From Alligator mississippiensis (taxonomy: Eukaryota > Chordata > Crocodylia > Alligatoridae): DNA of 64,000 nucleotides. Below, piece by piece: positions 1 through 12,600 of the stretch. The position numbers and the translations under genes are program-made. Position 1 is the first letter of the stretch. The number at the start of each line of letters is the position of its first letter. The notes under the pieces are model-generated. The model was not told the DNA's origin. It was given only the letters and a program-made list of their open reading frames with translations, and made no database searches. The stretch spans positions 89,241,261 through 89,305,260 of the forward strand of contig NC_081829.1 in the NCBI RefSeq assembly GCF_030867095.1, in the 5' to 3' direction.

Positions 1-98
1 GTCATGAACTCTTGAAATGAAAATGGCATTCTTGCCCTTGATTAGCCAGACTTTTAAATAATTTTCAGACTTTGAACATTCAGCCAAATAACAAACTA

Positions 99-121
99 GT
101 AAAAAAAAAAAAAAAAAAAAT
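99..121. repeat. Poly(A) tract
   Basis: About 20 consecutive A residues in intron; could be a retroposon tail, but no clear element is attached. Confidence 0.6.
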
Positions 122-205
122 ATTCCACCTGAATAACGAGAGTCAAAAGTTTTTATAAGCAACCAAAAACTGCTGGGGATTTAGATTTGAATTTATACCT
201 TAAAC

Positions 206-493
206 ATGGCGTTTGCTGCTGTTCTTTATCTCCCTATAGAAGATGTTAGGAAGGCCTTACAACTGATGTTTAATAGTTGCTGCATTCCCTGCAAGAGTAG
301 TAGTCCTACTGATCCCCTAAGAAATGTGTACAACCTGGAAGATCTGTGGGTGGAGCTAAATCTTAATTCCACGGGCATCTTTCTGTATAGCGGTTCCAAT
401 ACGGAGAACCTCGCAGAAGCTTCCTGCAGGATCAAGAGACTGGGCCTCCTCTTTCCTAAAGCATTTCAGCACATTAAAGGCAAAATTATTTGA
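206..493 (+). other. Unrecognised 95-codon open frame
   Basis: An ATG-to-TGA frame in otherwise AT-rich intron, with mixed amino-acid composition rather than low complexity (FNSCCIPCKSSS, WVELNLNSTGIFLY). I do not recognise the protein. No obvious splice context, Kozak support or neighbouring exon is visible. It could be chance, a decayed retroelement or processed pseudogene, or an uncharacterised exon. Confidence 0.15.
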
Positions 494-659
494 ACGGTGG
501 AGTCCTACACAACCAAACTTCATAAAAGTGACTGAGGTGATAACACACTTGTTTTGTGAATCTTTGAATTGCATATATTTTTAATAGAATAGTGCTGTAC
601 CTGTGATGATAATGTTTTACACACACAGTTAAAAAAGAAAATAAAGCTGCTTGTAAAGC

Positions 660-712
660 AGTACACACATGCACATGCATGCGCACACGCACACAAATGC
701 ACGCACACCAAA
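660..712. repeat. Imperfect CA/CACG microsatellite
   Basis: Alternating ACACACATGCACATGCATGC-type sequence continuing through CACACGCACACA; the frames called across it are artefacts. Confidence 0.8.
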
Positions 713-1264
713 GTAAATGCAACATGACTGTCCCTCAGATCAGCTATACAATTCAAGAGTTGCAGCACCATTTTTGCTCTCCCAGATACACTGTGCTGAT
801 GACCTTTTTTGTATTCTCGTGGTAATCTGTTCTGCTACACACATAAATATTGGATGCAGGAAGGAGTTTTAAGTAGGTTTTGCAGACAGCTGTATTTCTC
901 GTTTGCAAAGAAATTGATTTGCAGTGATAGCTGATCTCACTAAATAAATAGGTGGCCTGTGCTTGAAAGCTAACTGTGTTTGAATAAACAGTGTGGCCTA
1001 TTGTAAGAGAGATAACAATGTTTTATTGACCAGTGTAAACAAGACGGTTTCTGGGTAATTCACTGCATTTCTGGAATGACTTCCTCACCTATTTGTGTGG
1101 TGTCCTGCTGCAAAGTGTTGCAGATATCATGCTCAAATTGGCTGTTGCTTGTGGTTAGGATGGTGGCAGAGAGCCTTACTTTTATTTATTTTTTTAACAT
1201 GGTTCATGTCACCCACACTCTTCCCTTAGTGCACCGATACTTCCAAGGCAGACATGGTTCTTTG

Positions 1265-1570
1265 GATGAATCTAATATCTTTTATTAGCAACTTAAATAC
1301 TTGGAAAACAATTTTTAAGCAAGCTTTCGGGTTCAAAAACCCTTCGTCAGGCTAAGGAAGTTTCTGCAGTTCGTGTGTGCTCTTCCTGGATGAAATGAAA
1401 AGTAAAGAAGCCAGCGGCTGGGCTGGTATGCATACAAAGATAGACAGTCAGTTAAGATGTAGACTGAGGAGTCAATGGGTGAGTTATGAGGAACCTCCTA
1501 GTTACAAGAGAAAATCTACCTCACTGAATCATCCAGTAACAAAATTTGTTCAAGTATATGAATTTTAGAA
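1265..1570 (-). mobile_element. Retroelement fragment with hammerhead-like core (Penelope-type candidate)
   Basis: On the minus strand, CTGACGA (1344-1350) is followed by a perfect 5-bp stem (GGGTT/AACCC with loop TTTG), then GAAA (1325-1328), then GC-TT-GC and UU. This is the order of hammerhead cores CUGANGA-stem II-GAAA-stem III-NUH. Downstream (minus strand) it ends in an AATAAAAGAT tail. Penelope-like elements of animals are known to carry minimal hammerheads; assignment to that group is my inference. I could not see a convincing stem I, so activity is doubtful. Confidence 0.45.
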
Positions 1571-2327
1571 CTACAATGCCTAAGTATTGTTTTAAGCCCA
1601 CTTGTATAAACACTAATGTGATGCTTTTTTAATCGATTTTTTGTTTTTGTTTTTGTTTTTAATTCTTCATCTGTTCAAGCCTTTATCAGTTCTTACCCAC
1701 ATCCAAAGGGGCATGATCTTGTATGTCTGCCTCTGATGGCTTAAATTTCTTGCCTATGCAACCCAAACCCTTGCCTATGCAAAGACTTTCATGGTCTCGC
1801 CAGGGAAAATATGACAGCATCACTGCCAGCTTGCGCATTTCTTGCTTTCCCATCTAGCTTGCTATCTTTCAGCTGCATTGCCCAGTCACCTCTGGCAATA
1901 ATTTTAATTAAAGTTAAAGTTGTTTTCCATATCAAATCATGAACTGGATATATTTCTTGCAAATGAGAAAACAGTTCTTATTTTCTATGAATGTTGTATT
2001 CCTAATTTTAGATGATTTCTTATGGAATTTTAGAGTAGGAAGCATCTTTTCAGTGAACAAAAACAACTCAGTAGGGCTAGATTCTGGAGAGATTTCACCT
2101 AAAATTGTCAAATTTATGCAGGAAAAACTGTCATAATTTTCTCTGCAAATGTAATCTTAGTTTTTAAAACGTTTTCACCAAGTTACACTCATAATTAGAA
2201 AAGCCACAAGTTTTAAATGTAGCTTTTGGTTACCCAGATGTTTGGTATAGTTTTTGAGCAGCATACTGAAACTGATTCTGATCTTTGTGTGTGCTAATTC
2301 TGACTTAGTTGTGGCTGTTCCCAATTG

Positions 2328-2344
2328 CAGTGTGTGTGTGTGTA
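2328..2344. repeat. (TG)n microsatellite
   Basis: Short run of alternating TG dinucleotides. Confidence 0.7.
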
Positions 2345-3950
2345 ATCTCATCAGTATTTAGCTTGTTTTCTTTCTTTTTTACTATGAGCATGATGTGCTA
2401 AGCATGAGTGTATTCGTTAGCAGCATGCTTTAAGGATGATTCTTCCCCATGATCATCTATCTATCTTCTCACTTTTTGTTACTCCTGTTTTAAGGGCATC
2501 CACTTGCTGTTGACCCATTTTCTCATCCATGTACTGCTGTCAGAAAACTCCGGGGAGAAATTTTAGAAGACTTACTGAAACATTAGTGTGTCAAAGCTAT
2601 GATGTACAGGAAAGACTGGCCATCTGCCATGTGACAGAGTTTAACTGTCGGTAATGTTCCCTTCCATGTCAGAACCTGATCAAGTAGAGAGATTAGTGGC
2701 TGGGCCTGGGCGACTACTGGTCTTTTTTGCAAGTGATTGCATCTTGCCAAAAAAGAGGTAGGGGCAGGGGGAAGAGGTTAGCTGAAAAAGCTCAGTCACT
2801 GAACAAAAATCTGTTTATTGATTCAGAGCAAGATAAACGGAAGAAGCCTCAGAGCAGAGGCAGCTGGCCATAAGTAAATTACTTCTGTACTGGGAAATAT
2901 TAGGACATTGCAGTCAGTGCCAGTAACTGTTCCTGATCCCACTACAAATATATATGATTGAATATATATTTTTACTTCCATGCTCATAAAATCCTAAAAT
3001 TAAGGTACATCAAAACTGATGCTGTAATGAACAAACAAACAAACAAAAAAAGCAAAATACAAATTGATAATATTTACTTTTATTCTTTTAAAACATCAGG
3101 TAAGAACTACCCTTCTATTGCTCCATTTTCAACAGACAATCCACAACAGTCCACTTTTACAAAAAGTTTATAGCTGACCATACTGCTAAAGGGGGCTTTG
3201 TCTAGGGCTAAAACTGGGTCCTACTTATATATGCACAGGTCACTTGGACTTGCACATTGCCTTCTAAGCTATATCTTTTAGGAACTAAGCTATATCTTTT
3301 AGGAGCTTCAATGCTACTAACTGTTGGAAACATTTAAAAAAAAAAAAAAAAAGCAGAATAATAGGATGGATGTCCTTGTAACTAACCCTTAATTGGTACC
3401 AAAGCTAAATATAATATTCACTTAAAGCCAGGGCATACAAATTAAGATTGTCCCCTTGGCAAGACAAACATGGTCATGGTCAAGATCCAAATAACTACAA
3501 AGGGAGGCCATACTTCACTTACGCAAGGCCTGTTTTGTATGGATTTGTGATCTGAATCTATGAATCCATATGGTACTTGATTTGACTGACCAAGGAGAAG
3601 ATGGAGAAAGAATATTGACCAAGACCTAAGAGTTTTTAATGTGAAAGAAATATATATGACTGACAGAAACCAGACTGTGAGAGTGGCCAAGACCTCTTGG
3701 TTTTTGGTGCCAGGTAACCACTAGTTTCAAACAATATTATGAAAATTAAACTCTTTAGTCTAGCATGAACTTTCTCCTGTCTGTCAGGACAGATGGCTTA
3801 ACATAGCAAAAAAGTAAAAATCTCTTTAGAAAGAAGTGCATTTTGTGTGAAGTATGGAAGAGTTGCCATAATTTCAAGTTACTGGAACTTCAAGTCTTTT
3901 TTTAAGTTTCTATATGGCTTTTAAAGATTCCATTCCAGTATTACCGTGGT

Positions 3951-4045
3951 TCTCAACTTGGACTCAAGGCACCCCTCAGGAAATGCCAGTTCTTAGCTTT
4001 CCCTTGTTGTTTTTTTGTTTGTTGTTTTTGGCTATAGCAAAATAA
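3951..4045 (+). mobile_element. Truncated hAT-type element, copy of the 57994-58303 family
   Basis: Begins GTGGTTCTCAACTTGG and then shares AGGCACCCCTCAG and AATGCCAG, TCTTAGCT with the element at 57994. The other terminus is not visible, so it is probably truncated. Confidence 0.5.
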
Positions 4046-6156
4046 TATAATTATCGCTTCTGTTAAAGCTGAATATATATTCAGTTAAGCCCTTTTCATT
4101 TCCCGGGACTCGGGTGATTTATGATTGGCCTTACCAGTGTACAAAACATTAAATAGCATGCACATATGCATAAGGCAGACTCAGTCATGATCAGTTCAAG
4201 CCAGGGATAATTCTTGTTATCTAGTAAACATAGCTATTTGCTTTTGTTTGCTTTTCTTTATTTGCCCACGATCTGAATAGCAATTGAAGGTTAATTGCTG
4301 TTAACTTTTGTGTCCAGCCAATATCTGAAAGAAGAGAGGAGGAGAAAAAGGTGGCATTTGAAGTACACCTCTCTCATCACTTTCATTTTTACAGCTGGAT
4401 CTCTGTGGCAGTTTCATCTCTGCAGAAAAGTAGGAGGGAAATCTTACTGGCTTTTAGCTACAATTCTTACTCAGAATTAATGATGTTCAGTGGTTGCCAG
4501 CTCCTCCCTTCCACAGCATAATGGATAGAGGGATGGTGTTAAACATTTTATAAAAATTCAAGGTAACTTTTGGATTGAAAGTTTCAGCATATATAAGCAA
4601 GTATTTAGCAGGTACATGTTACATGTGTCTTCAGGCCTTCTACAATGGTATCAAACAAAAATATATATATTGATAGAAAACCTAGTTGATGTACTAGAAA
4701 AAACTTTTGGAGTCAAAGTAAAATTGCAGAATGAGAGCTGTAATGCAAATGAATGGTTACCAGATTGCTTTAGAGTTAATAAAGTTGGCTATGGCAGACT
4801 TAAGTACATAAAGAAAACCTGTAGACAGTGCATATTGAATATCTCTGGAAAAAAGGAGTATTTGCATTATACTGTCAGTTAAAATGCTCCCTCTACAAGG
4901 GTTTAGGTGGAATAAATCTATCTGTAGGTCCCAATCACCTTTAACCTAATCAAATTATTCAAGTGCCCACTAATTTAAGATGTTTCTTTTTCCATGTGCC
5001 CAGTTTAAAACCATTATGATCTAGTTTCCACTGCTCCATTAAAGGTTATTTTCAGTGAGTACCTGGTGAAAGGAAGGGTGGAATCAGGACTTAGATATTG
5101 AAGGGTAGGGACCAAAAAAGAGACACTCACAATCAGTAGGGCAACATTGCATCTTTACTCTTTTAAATAGGAATTCACTTGCTGTTAGTGTTTTTATAAT
5201 TGGAAAAGTCTGACACTTGGCCTTTTGTTGCTACAGATTTTCTTTCTGCGTTTCTTCTATTTTATTTTTCTTCCTCTCTCACTACTTGTTTCTTTTTAGT
5301 TCAGTTTGCAGTTCTGCCCATTCCATTTTCAGTAAAATGTAGTGCCAGTCTCATGGATGGTACAGGGAAAAAAACTCTTTACGAATGCAGATACGACTGA
5401 ATATCCTTATCAAATTCCCGTTCCGTGCTGAAGGGTAGAAAATTACCCTGCCAAAATGCATCAGTGATTACAGAATAGTAGTTACCATTGTATTTTTTTT
5501 GTATTCTCTGGGACTGACATCTAACATGGTTTATAAGAACTTCTAGAGTGACTATAAACTAGTGTCCACATTATCTATTAGTGTTAGTCCATCTTACATC
5601 TCTCTTTTTTTTTTTTTTAATTTCTTTCTCCTTTCCAACAAAATTGGTGGGTGGAATGATGTGGGAATGCTTCCCCCTTCCTCTTTTTTCTGGAAATGTC
5701 GTTTTTTTTTTCCCTTGAACAACACACAGCAGTAAAATGGTGTGAGGATGTACATGGAAAATTCCATATATATGAGTGGTGTTCTTGTGCACTGTGCATC
5801 AAGAAAATATAAGAAAATGAGTAGGCAGCCTCATTTATTAAGAAGTCGGACACCAGGGACAGCTGTTCTATACAGGGTTAAAATCCACAGGAGATAGTCT
5901 TGCTCCTGGCATAGAGCTAGAAGGATAGTCATTCAACTTTGATTGTCAAATATAGCCCTTGGAAAAAGTATGCTATAGCCCAGGACAACAAGTTTTTCTC
6001 AGGTTTGATGTCAAGCAGGGTGATAAATAAACAAAAACCCCTGCCGGGTTATTTCAGATAACCAAAATTTTTATATAACTGTCAATATTACCCTGGGGAT
6101 GCCAGATAACAAAGATTTTAGTGTAATATAGTTACAGTTATGTAATGTGTAAATAT

Positions 6157-6932
6157 TAGGGGCTTGCGAAGCAGGCTGTATTAGGTTCAGATTCCAATTC
6201 AGCCCAAATCGGGGACAGTGATTCAATTTGTTGATTCAGGTCACTGTCTCTGATTCGATTTGGCCAAATCCGAATCTAAAGATTTCAATGCCGATTTGGA
6301 GAATCAGCAATTTGGACATAGACACAGCTTTAAATGTTTCTTCTACATACTTTGAGGTACCAGGCACAGCTCGTGAATGCTGCAATTCTGGGGCACATGC
6401 AGTGTCCCACATGCAGTGTGCTCAGCGGGGAACCTGAAAGTGGACCGGAAGTACTTCTGGTCTACTGGGGAGTGTGCAGGGGTCCCCCTCTGTGCTCCCT
6501 GGCTCGGCGATTGGCCAAGGGGGGACCCCGGGTGCCCCCCCACCAGACCCAGGAGGCACCAGTAACGGAGCCAGAGGGGGAGGGCTGCGCACTCCTTGGC
6601 GGACCCAGAAGTGGACCGGAAGTGCTTCTGGTCCACTTCTGGGTCTGCTGCCAAGCGTGTGGGGGAGGCCCCCACACTTCTGTGGGACACTTCATGTGCC
6701 CCAGCATCTCTGCATTCACAAGCCGCCTACTACTTGGAGTTCTGTAGAAAAAACATTTAAAGCTGTGTCTATGTCCAAATCGCCAAATCTTTCCAAGTCT
6801 CTCCAAATCGATTCGGAGGGTTCCGATTCGATTTGGAGAGATTAAAGGGGCCTCTGATTTGGAGATTCGGCCACCGAATCAGGCCGAATCTCCACTGAAT
6901 TGAATCGGGGACTGAAGCTTCGCACAGCCCTA
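6157..6932. mobile_element. Fold-back hAT-type transposon with 8-bp target duplication
   Basis: Flanks are GTAAATAT (6149-6156) and GTAAATAC (6933-6940). Termini are TAGGGGCTTGCGAAGC and, reverse-complemented, TAGGGCTGTGCGAAGC. Inner arms are long inverted repeats: about 6300-6410 (TTTGGACATAGACACAGCTT...) pairs with about 6685-6800. The core has a shorter inverted repeat around GTGGACCGGAAGT. No transposase is visible; open frames inside are GC-rich noise. The right end of a related copy ends at 55495. An 8-bp duplication is the hAT hallmark; GATTCGG-rich elements of this style are, to my knowledge, abundant in crocodilian genomes. Confidence 0.8.
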
Positions 6933-7089
6933 GTAAATACCCTTTTTCTTTTAATGTTCTGTTCTTACTGCTATAGTAAATGGCACTTAGTTTTTTAAGA
7001 AGCCTATCTGATCACTATATTAGGGCTTAAGTGTTCTTGTAGTGATGATAGTGCAGGAAATTTGTAAAAAACACTAATTGCAAGTGAAC

Positions 7090-8700
7090 AAGCATCAACT
7101 TTTAATTTGGGAAATGCAGACACATGCCTGCAGTGGTCCAGGCTAGAAGCTTGGGGGCACTAGAGCAAACCCTCCCTTCCCTCCCTCAGCAGCTGCAAGG
7201 CTGGAGGGAAGGTGACCTGGGGGGTAGGGCCAGGCCCTGAAAGGCTGCTCAGTATGATTGTGTCCCATCCTGGCCTTCAGGGACCCCAGCTAGGGTGTGC
7301 CTGGAGTGCAGGGTGGGAAGCAGCCCTTGCCAGGCTTGTTCCCGAGGCCAAACACTGGCCAGGCAGCACCTCAGGTGAAACGGGGTAGAGGGGAATTAGA
7401 CTCCCCTGTCTCCCTTCTTGGGCATGAGGACCCTAGCTGGGGTCTACCTGGCTTTTCCCCTTGCTCCTTGCTCATGTAGTGGGGGGTCCTGGTCAGAGCC
7501 ATCCAGCATGGCCCTGCCATCTGCCTGAGGCTGGGGCTGCAGTGCTGAGCTGGGCCAGCCTGCAGATACTACTGAGGGTGGATGCACAGGGGCTGGCCTG
7601 AACTGGGCCAGGGGGGCCAGGCCCTTGGATTGGGCTGGGGGCACAGGTGGTGGCTGGCTGAGCAGCGGGCCGCCTAGGCTGGCTCGGAGGTGCCAGTGGG
7701 CCCGGAGCCTGGCAGCTGCTCACCAGAGGGGCTTGCAGCCCTTGCCATGCCTGTGCCCTGTGCAGCAGTCGCATCATAGGTTGTGTGCTGGTCGGGGCCA
7801 GCAGGGGACTTCTGCCTTCCTCGCCTCCAGCTGCTGCTGTGCAGCTCCGGGTGGGTGGAAGCTTTAGCGCTGCTGTTTCTGCCCAGCACATGGAGCTCTG
7901 GCTCCAGTTCCAGTTGCTTTCCACCTGTTCCCCCACGGGGGCTGCTCATGGTGCTGGACAGGTGGAACAGGCTGAAGGCACCTGGAACTGGAGCCAGAGC
8001 TCCAGGCACTGGCCTAAAGCTCCCCCTGCCCTGATCAGCGCTGTGTTGGGGGGCAGGAGCAGGAACTGCAGCTGGAGGTGAGGGGAGCAGAACAGCCCTG
8101 CCAGGCCCAGCCAGCTTCCCCTTGGCTCCAGCGGCTACAACCCCCCCTCCTCCTCCTCCTCCTCCTCCTCCTCCTCCCTACAGCTCAGAGGCTTCTGCCC
8201 AGTGCTTGGAGCTGGAGCCAGAGCTCTGTGCGCTGGGCAGAAGCCGCAGAGCTAGAGCTTCCACCTGCTTACCCAAAGTTGCATGGCAACAGCAGCTGGA
8301 GGCAAGGGAAGGAGAAGAGCCCTGTCAGCCCCAGCCAGTACACAGTCTAGGCAGGTGGGTGGTGGTGCCATGGCTGCTGGCTCTGGCCATGCCCCACCCT
8401 TGCCACTGGAGTGGGAATGGGGTGAATGCCTGACAGGCTACTACATCCTGGCTATGGAGACCTCAGCTGCTGTCCCCTGGTAGGAGAGGGTAGGGTGGGA
8501 ATAACCCCCTTCCCTGCTCACTTTGCCTCAGGGCGCCATGCTGGCTGGTGTCTGGCCATACCCGCCTCTGGCTAGAGAGTGGAGGGGTGGGGCCGGCCCT
8601 GCTCTTTGGAGCAGATAGCACAGCCCAACCCAGGGTTGCAGAGCATGCTGGGATGCTGGGGGACTCTGGTTTAACTTAAACCAGGAAGAGGTCTGGGACA
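7090..8700. repeat. GC-rich repetitive island
   Basis: A sharp change from AT-rich intron to G/C-rich sequence with recurring modules. A 22-bp perfect inverted repeat (GGAGCTCTGGCTCCAGTTCC...) occurs at 7892-7913 and 7982-8003, and variants of TTCTGCCCAG...GGAGCTGGAGCC recur near 8190-8250. It includes a (TCC)n microsatellite (8142-8177). Many overlapping open frames on both strands are compositional. Probably the inside of a non-autonomous transposon; I could not define its ends. Confidence 0.45.
8142..8177 (+). repeat. (CTC)n trinucleotide microsatellite
   Basis: About ten consecutive CTC/TCC units within the GC-rich island. Confidence 0.9.
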
Positions 8701-8880
8701 GAAGTTCCATAAACCAGTTTGACCCAGATCAGTTGAGTCTCATACTATGTTCAACCAGGTTTATCTTAAATCAATTTCAGCCCTTTTGAAACTGGGTTAT
8801 GTGCACTGAACTTCCATTGTGTTACAGGTTTAAACCAGTTTCTGATCGTTTGAACCAGTTTGTGTAACTTTTGCCCCTAG
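8700..8880. mobile_element. Repeat fragment with AAACCAGTTT motifs
   Basis: Repeated AAACCAGTTT/AACTGGTT-like motifs and the string TGTTACAGG followed by CCAGTTTCTGAT. A weaker related block lies at about 12370-12600 (TGTTACAGGCATGGCCCGG then TTTCTGAT). Probably one degraded interspersed family; class unknown. Confidence 0.35.
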
Positions 8881-11800
8881 CCAGAGTGCTTTTCCTTGCA
8901 TCTGTGTCCTTTCCAGGCCAAAAAGTTACTCGGTGTCATTCTCTGATAGATACCCATACTCATTTAGACTACCCGGTAAGAACAGGTGAATCACAGACTT
9001 GTATAACCCAGGTCCTTCTTGGGAGTGAGAGAATGGTGGTACTCCATCTGAGGTGAAGTCAGGGCATGGACTTAGGAGACAGAGGTTTAGCTAGCCTGGG
9101 AACTCGCGGTGCTGCTGTATAGCAGATGAGTAAGATCAGTTCTTTTGGTGTTCCCCGACTGAACGCTCATTGGGAAATTGGCAAAAACAAAACAAAAAAT
9201 CCAACAAACTACCTGAATTATTCTGGTTTCTCTGTCACAAAAGATTATTTTTCTGCTTTTACCAACTCCTGAAATTTAAAAAAAAGGCCATTTTACAAAT
9301 CTCTTAAAAATCTTCTTACTAGTTTAAGGAAAAAAATAGAACAATTAGGTCACCTCTCTGGATTCCCGTCACAAGTGACAGGTTGTGCTGTCATAAGTGA
9401 ATCCTACGGCAGAGATGCTGTATTACGTTTGGTTCCCAAAAACTCTGGAAAGGAACATTTTAGTTAGTGATCTGCTTTTGGCAGTTGGCTGTCTCTCCTC
9501 ATAGCATGACTCCACACCATACGTCTGGCTATCATTCTGCGTGTGACAGCACAAAAGCCCCTCTGCTTCCTCTAAACTGCTTGAGCTCGAGTAAAGTAGA
9601 TGTTTGCTTAGCACATGGAAGCAGCTACACTGGAGTTAATCCCTTGAAAACTAGCAGTTGGACAAAGAATTTCTGTTGGTCTCTTCAGAGGAAGAGTTTT
9701 TTACAGGGATCAGTGTATGTCCTTCCTATATTTGCTCTGCGTGCATTGGTACTTCAAACGCAGAAAGAGGGTTTAAAAATAGATTGGTTTTTTTAACCTA
9801 AATTTATTACAATTAAGAAGAAATTGTCTGCTAATTTCCTTGCTTACATGTACCAGCACTAGCAGCCTCCAGATTCTTAACATTTGATCTGCACAAGGGC
9901 TTTAGACCCAACAATCTGCTTACATACAGGGCTTACCTTAGTATCACTAATTCATAGGCTTTAAATGCAGCAACCAGGGAAATATAAAAAGCTCATTAAA
10001 GGCTTATCCTCTCATCTTTCATCATTAGAAATAAACAGTTTCTAGCCACAATGAAGAATTTGACTTTCACAGAAATTAGTTTCTCTGCTGGTCAAGTTTC
10101 CGGAGCTGGAATTGCGTGGAATGAATAGAGAGTAGTCGTAGAAGAGCGTCTACCCTTCTGCAAACTCCCAAAGTATCGTAGTGGGACAGAGTTGGCATGC
10201 GTATCTCCCACTGGATTCTCACTGATGCTGCGTGGCGCCCTACACAGTTTAGAGTCTGCTCCACAGAAATCCTGGTGGAAAGGGCATTTGTGGGTACCTG
10301 GGCAGGGTGGGGATCAGAGGTGAGATTGGTGCGAGGAGCAAGGTATGTTGGGGTCAGGAGGAAGTATGCCTAAGAAAAAGGCAGCCACCTCCTTCCCTAT
10401 TAATACACGCTAAATGGGGGCAGTGGGTGAAGAGGGAACTGTTTAAGGAAATCCAGTGCTGATCTGGCATCTCTCCACCATGGAGCAGAACTGGAGAAGT
10501 GCAAGTACCTACAGTTACAATATATGTTTAAATCATGACTCTTCCATCTGCCTGGTAGATTATCATATTCTTCAAAAAAAAAGAAGTTAAATTGTACAGA
10601 GAACTCGTGTGTTGTGTGATGAGGTATGAATGAACCTAACCTGTTTTGTGCTAAGGTACAAAGAGGTTAGGAAACTTGCATGGCAGGAAATAAATCTAAT
10701 ATATAGAATGACTTAAATTTCCAGCAGTGTAACAATATACTTGGCTACGTATTTGGTCAAAGTAGCACGACAAATGCAATATTGCCTTTTTTCCCATAAT
10801 TTAGAGAATACTTCTTTATATGATGGAGTAAACTGGCATGAACTTTGTTTGCTTAAACTTAATTTTACAGTAGCTTTAGAAACATTTGAAAGGAATTGGT
10901 CCATTCACATGAAACCTGCATAAAATTCTTGAAAACTAATAGTTGTGCATCTTTTTTCTTTCAACTACCGCTAGTGATAGTAACTGCCTACTTAACAGGT
11001 TAGGTTGAGGTTTGAAAATTGTATGTAATTGAATATAAACTGTGACAACATGGGTATTAATATAGTTTGAACAATATGATTTTTATAAAAACAGAATTTA
11101 ATTCTTGGCAATATAGGAAAGCTAAAACAGGAAGGTATTGTTAGGGGATTACTATCCAGACTGTAAAAGAATTGCAAGTAAATTACTCAATAAAACTGCA
11201 CAGAAGAGGTCCAAAATTTAAGCTGCACTTTGATTGAGGGGTAATCATACACATCAGCTTCTGAGAAGAACAGAGGTTAGGAAAATTATTAGGTTTTTAA
11301 ACTGAACAGGCATTTGGTGACTGTATTGTGAGCGAGCATTTTAAAATAGTGCCTGCTGCCCAAGGGTCATGTAGCTGACATGCAAATTGAGCGCAAATAG
11401 ATTTTACACATGCAAAACGCATTATTTCTGTGCAGTGGTCTTCATTATCTATACACTTTGGTTGGTTCAGTTAGATAAGCAGTGTCACTTCCATTTATTT
11501 TGAATAGTTAGTGTAATAAAATCCCTGCTTGATAATTATCATGTACTGTAAGTGTGAAAGTACCTTTGTGCAATTGATTTAACTTAACAAATAATTGGGG
11601 GAGGGTGTTGGTATCTTAAGTGTTTAGTAAGGTTTATTTTCAGTTCCCTTATAGTCAAGTTTACTGTGCGCTTTTAGGTTGTTTTTTTTTTTCTTTTTAA
11701 AGCTTGTAATTCAAAATTGTAACTAGTACCAAAATTCTAGTGGCAAAGATAAAGAAATTACCTTGGCAGTGCCCCTGTGTTAAACTTGGTGCCTTTTGCT

Positions 11801-12369
11801 GCCGTCAGCAGTTGGAAGACGGCAACATCCCATGGAATAAAGCACCTTAACATGATCAGCCAGTGCACCCATTGCTTTAGTAATTACTGAGAGGACCAAG
11901 GTTTATTTCTTGGGTTTCAGGTTTTTGATTTCATTTATTTACTTACATAATCAAAATCTTACCTTGTTACGCATTTTTTAAATGAAAAGACTCATTTTCC
12001 CCTTTTGAATTGATTTGATAAAGGTAGTATAACCACTTTAGGTCCAGTATAGAATCACCCATCCTTCATGGTAATAAAAATAATCACAGGTTCTTCTCTC
12101 CTGGGCCAAAGAGAAGTCACCCAAAATCAGCAGAGGAAATGAAATTCTTAAGGTTACCTTAAAACGTGCGCCTGTATATACAGTGTTGCTGTGCTGATCA
12201 GGGGTTTATGTAAGAGGTCTGTGTGATCCAGCATAAGAACTCTACAAAAGGCATTTGGGCTTGGTGTCAGACATTCAGAAAGCCCAAGGTGGAATTGATC
12301 TGAATTTATATGGTTTCCTATAACCAGCATAGTTTAGGTCAGTAGCAAACAGAACACGCATTCACCCTT

Positions 12370-12600
12370 TGGTTGGGGTGGCGGTGGGGGCAAGTCTTAG
12401 ACCAGGTTCTGCCATTTTTAAACTAGTTCCCTGTTTAACTTCTGTTCTGCTGTGGGTATAGACTGGTTTTGTGTCCCAGACTTCTGTTCTGTTACAGGCA
12501 TGGCCCGGTTTCTGATTTCTTATACTAGTACAAGTATAATGTCTGTACCTGGCCATACAGGACTGTCTGCACCCTGCCACCAACATTTAAACCCTCGAGC
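12370..12600. mobile_element. Degraded repeat related to 8700-8880
   Basis: Shares TGTTACAGG and GGTTTCTGAT with the 8.8-kb block and lies in otherwise featureless intron. Boundaries are approximate. Confidence 0.3.

Noticed and set aside
6334..6845. Several overlapping open frames of 110-140 codons on both strands
   Set aside because: They lie inside a palindromic hAT element and mirror each other across its inverted repeats; no transposase motifs.
7444..8433. Dense open frames on both strands, one with poly-Pro/poly-Leu
   Set aside because: Produced by GC-rich repeats and the (CTC)n array; no splice-framed or family-like protein.
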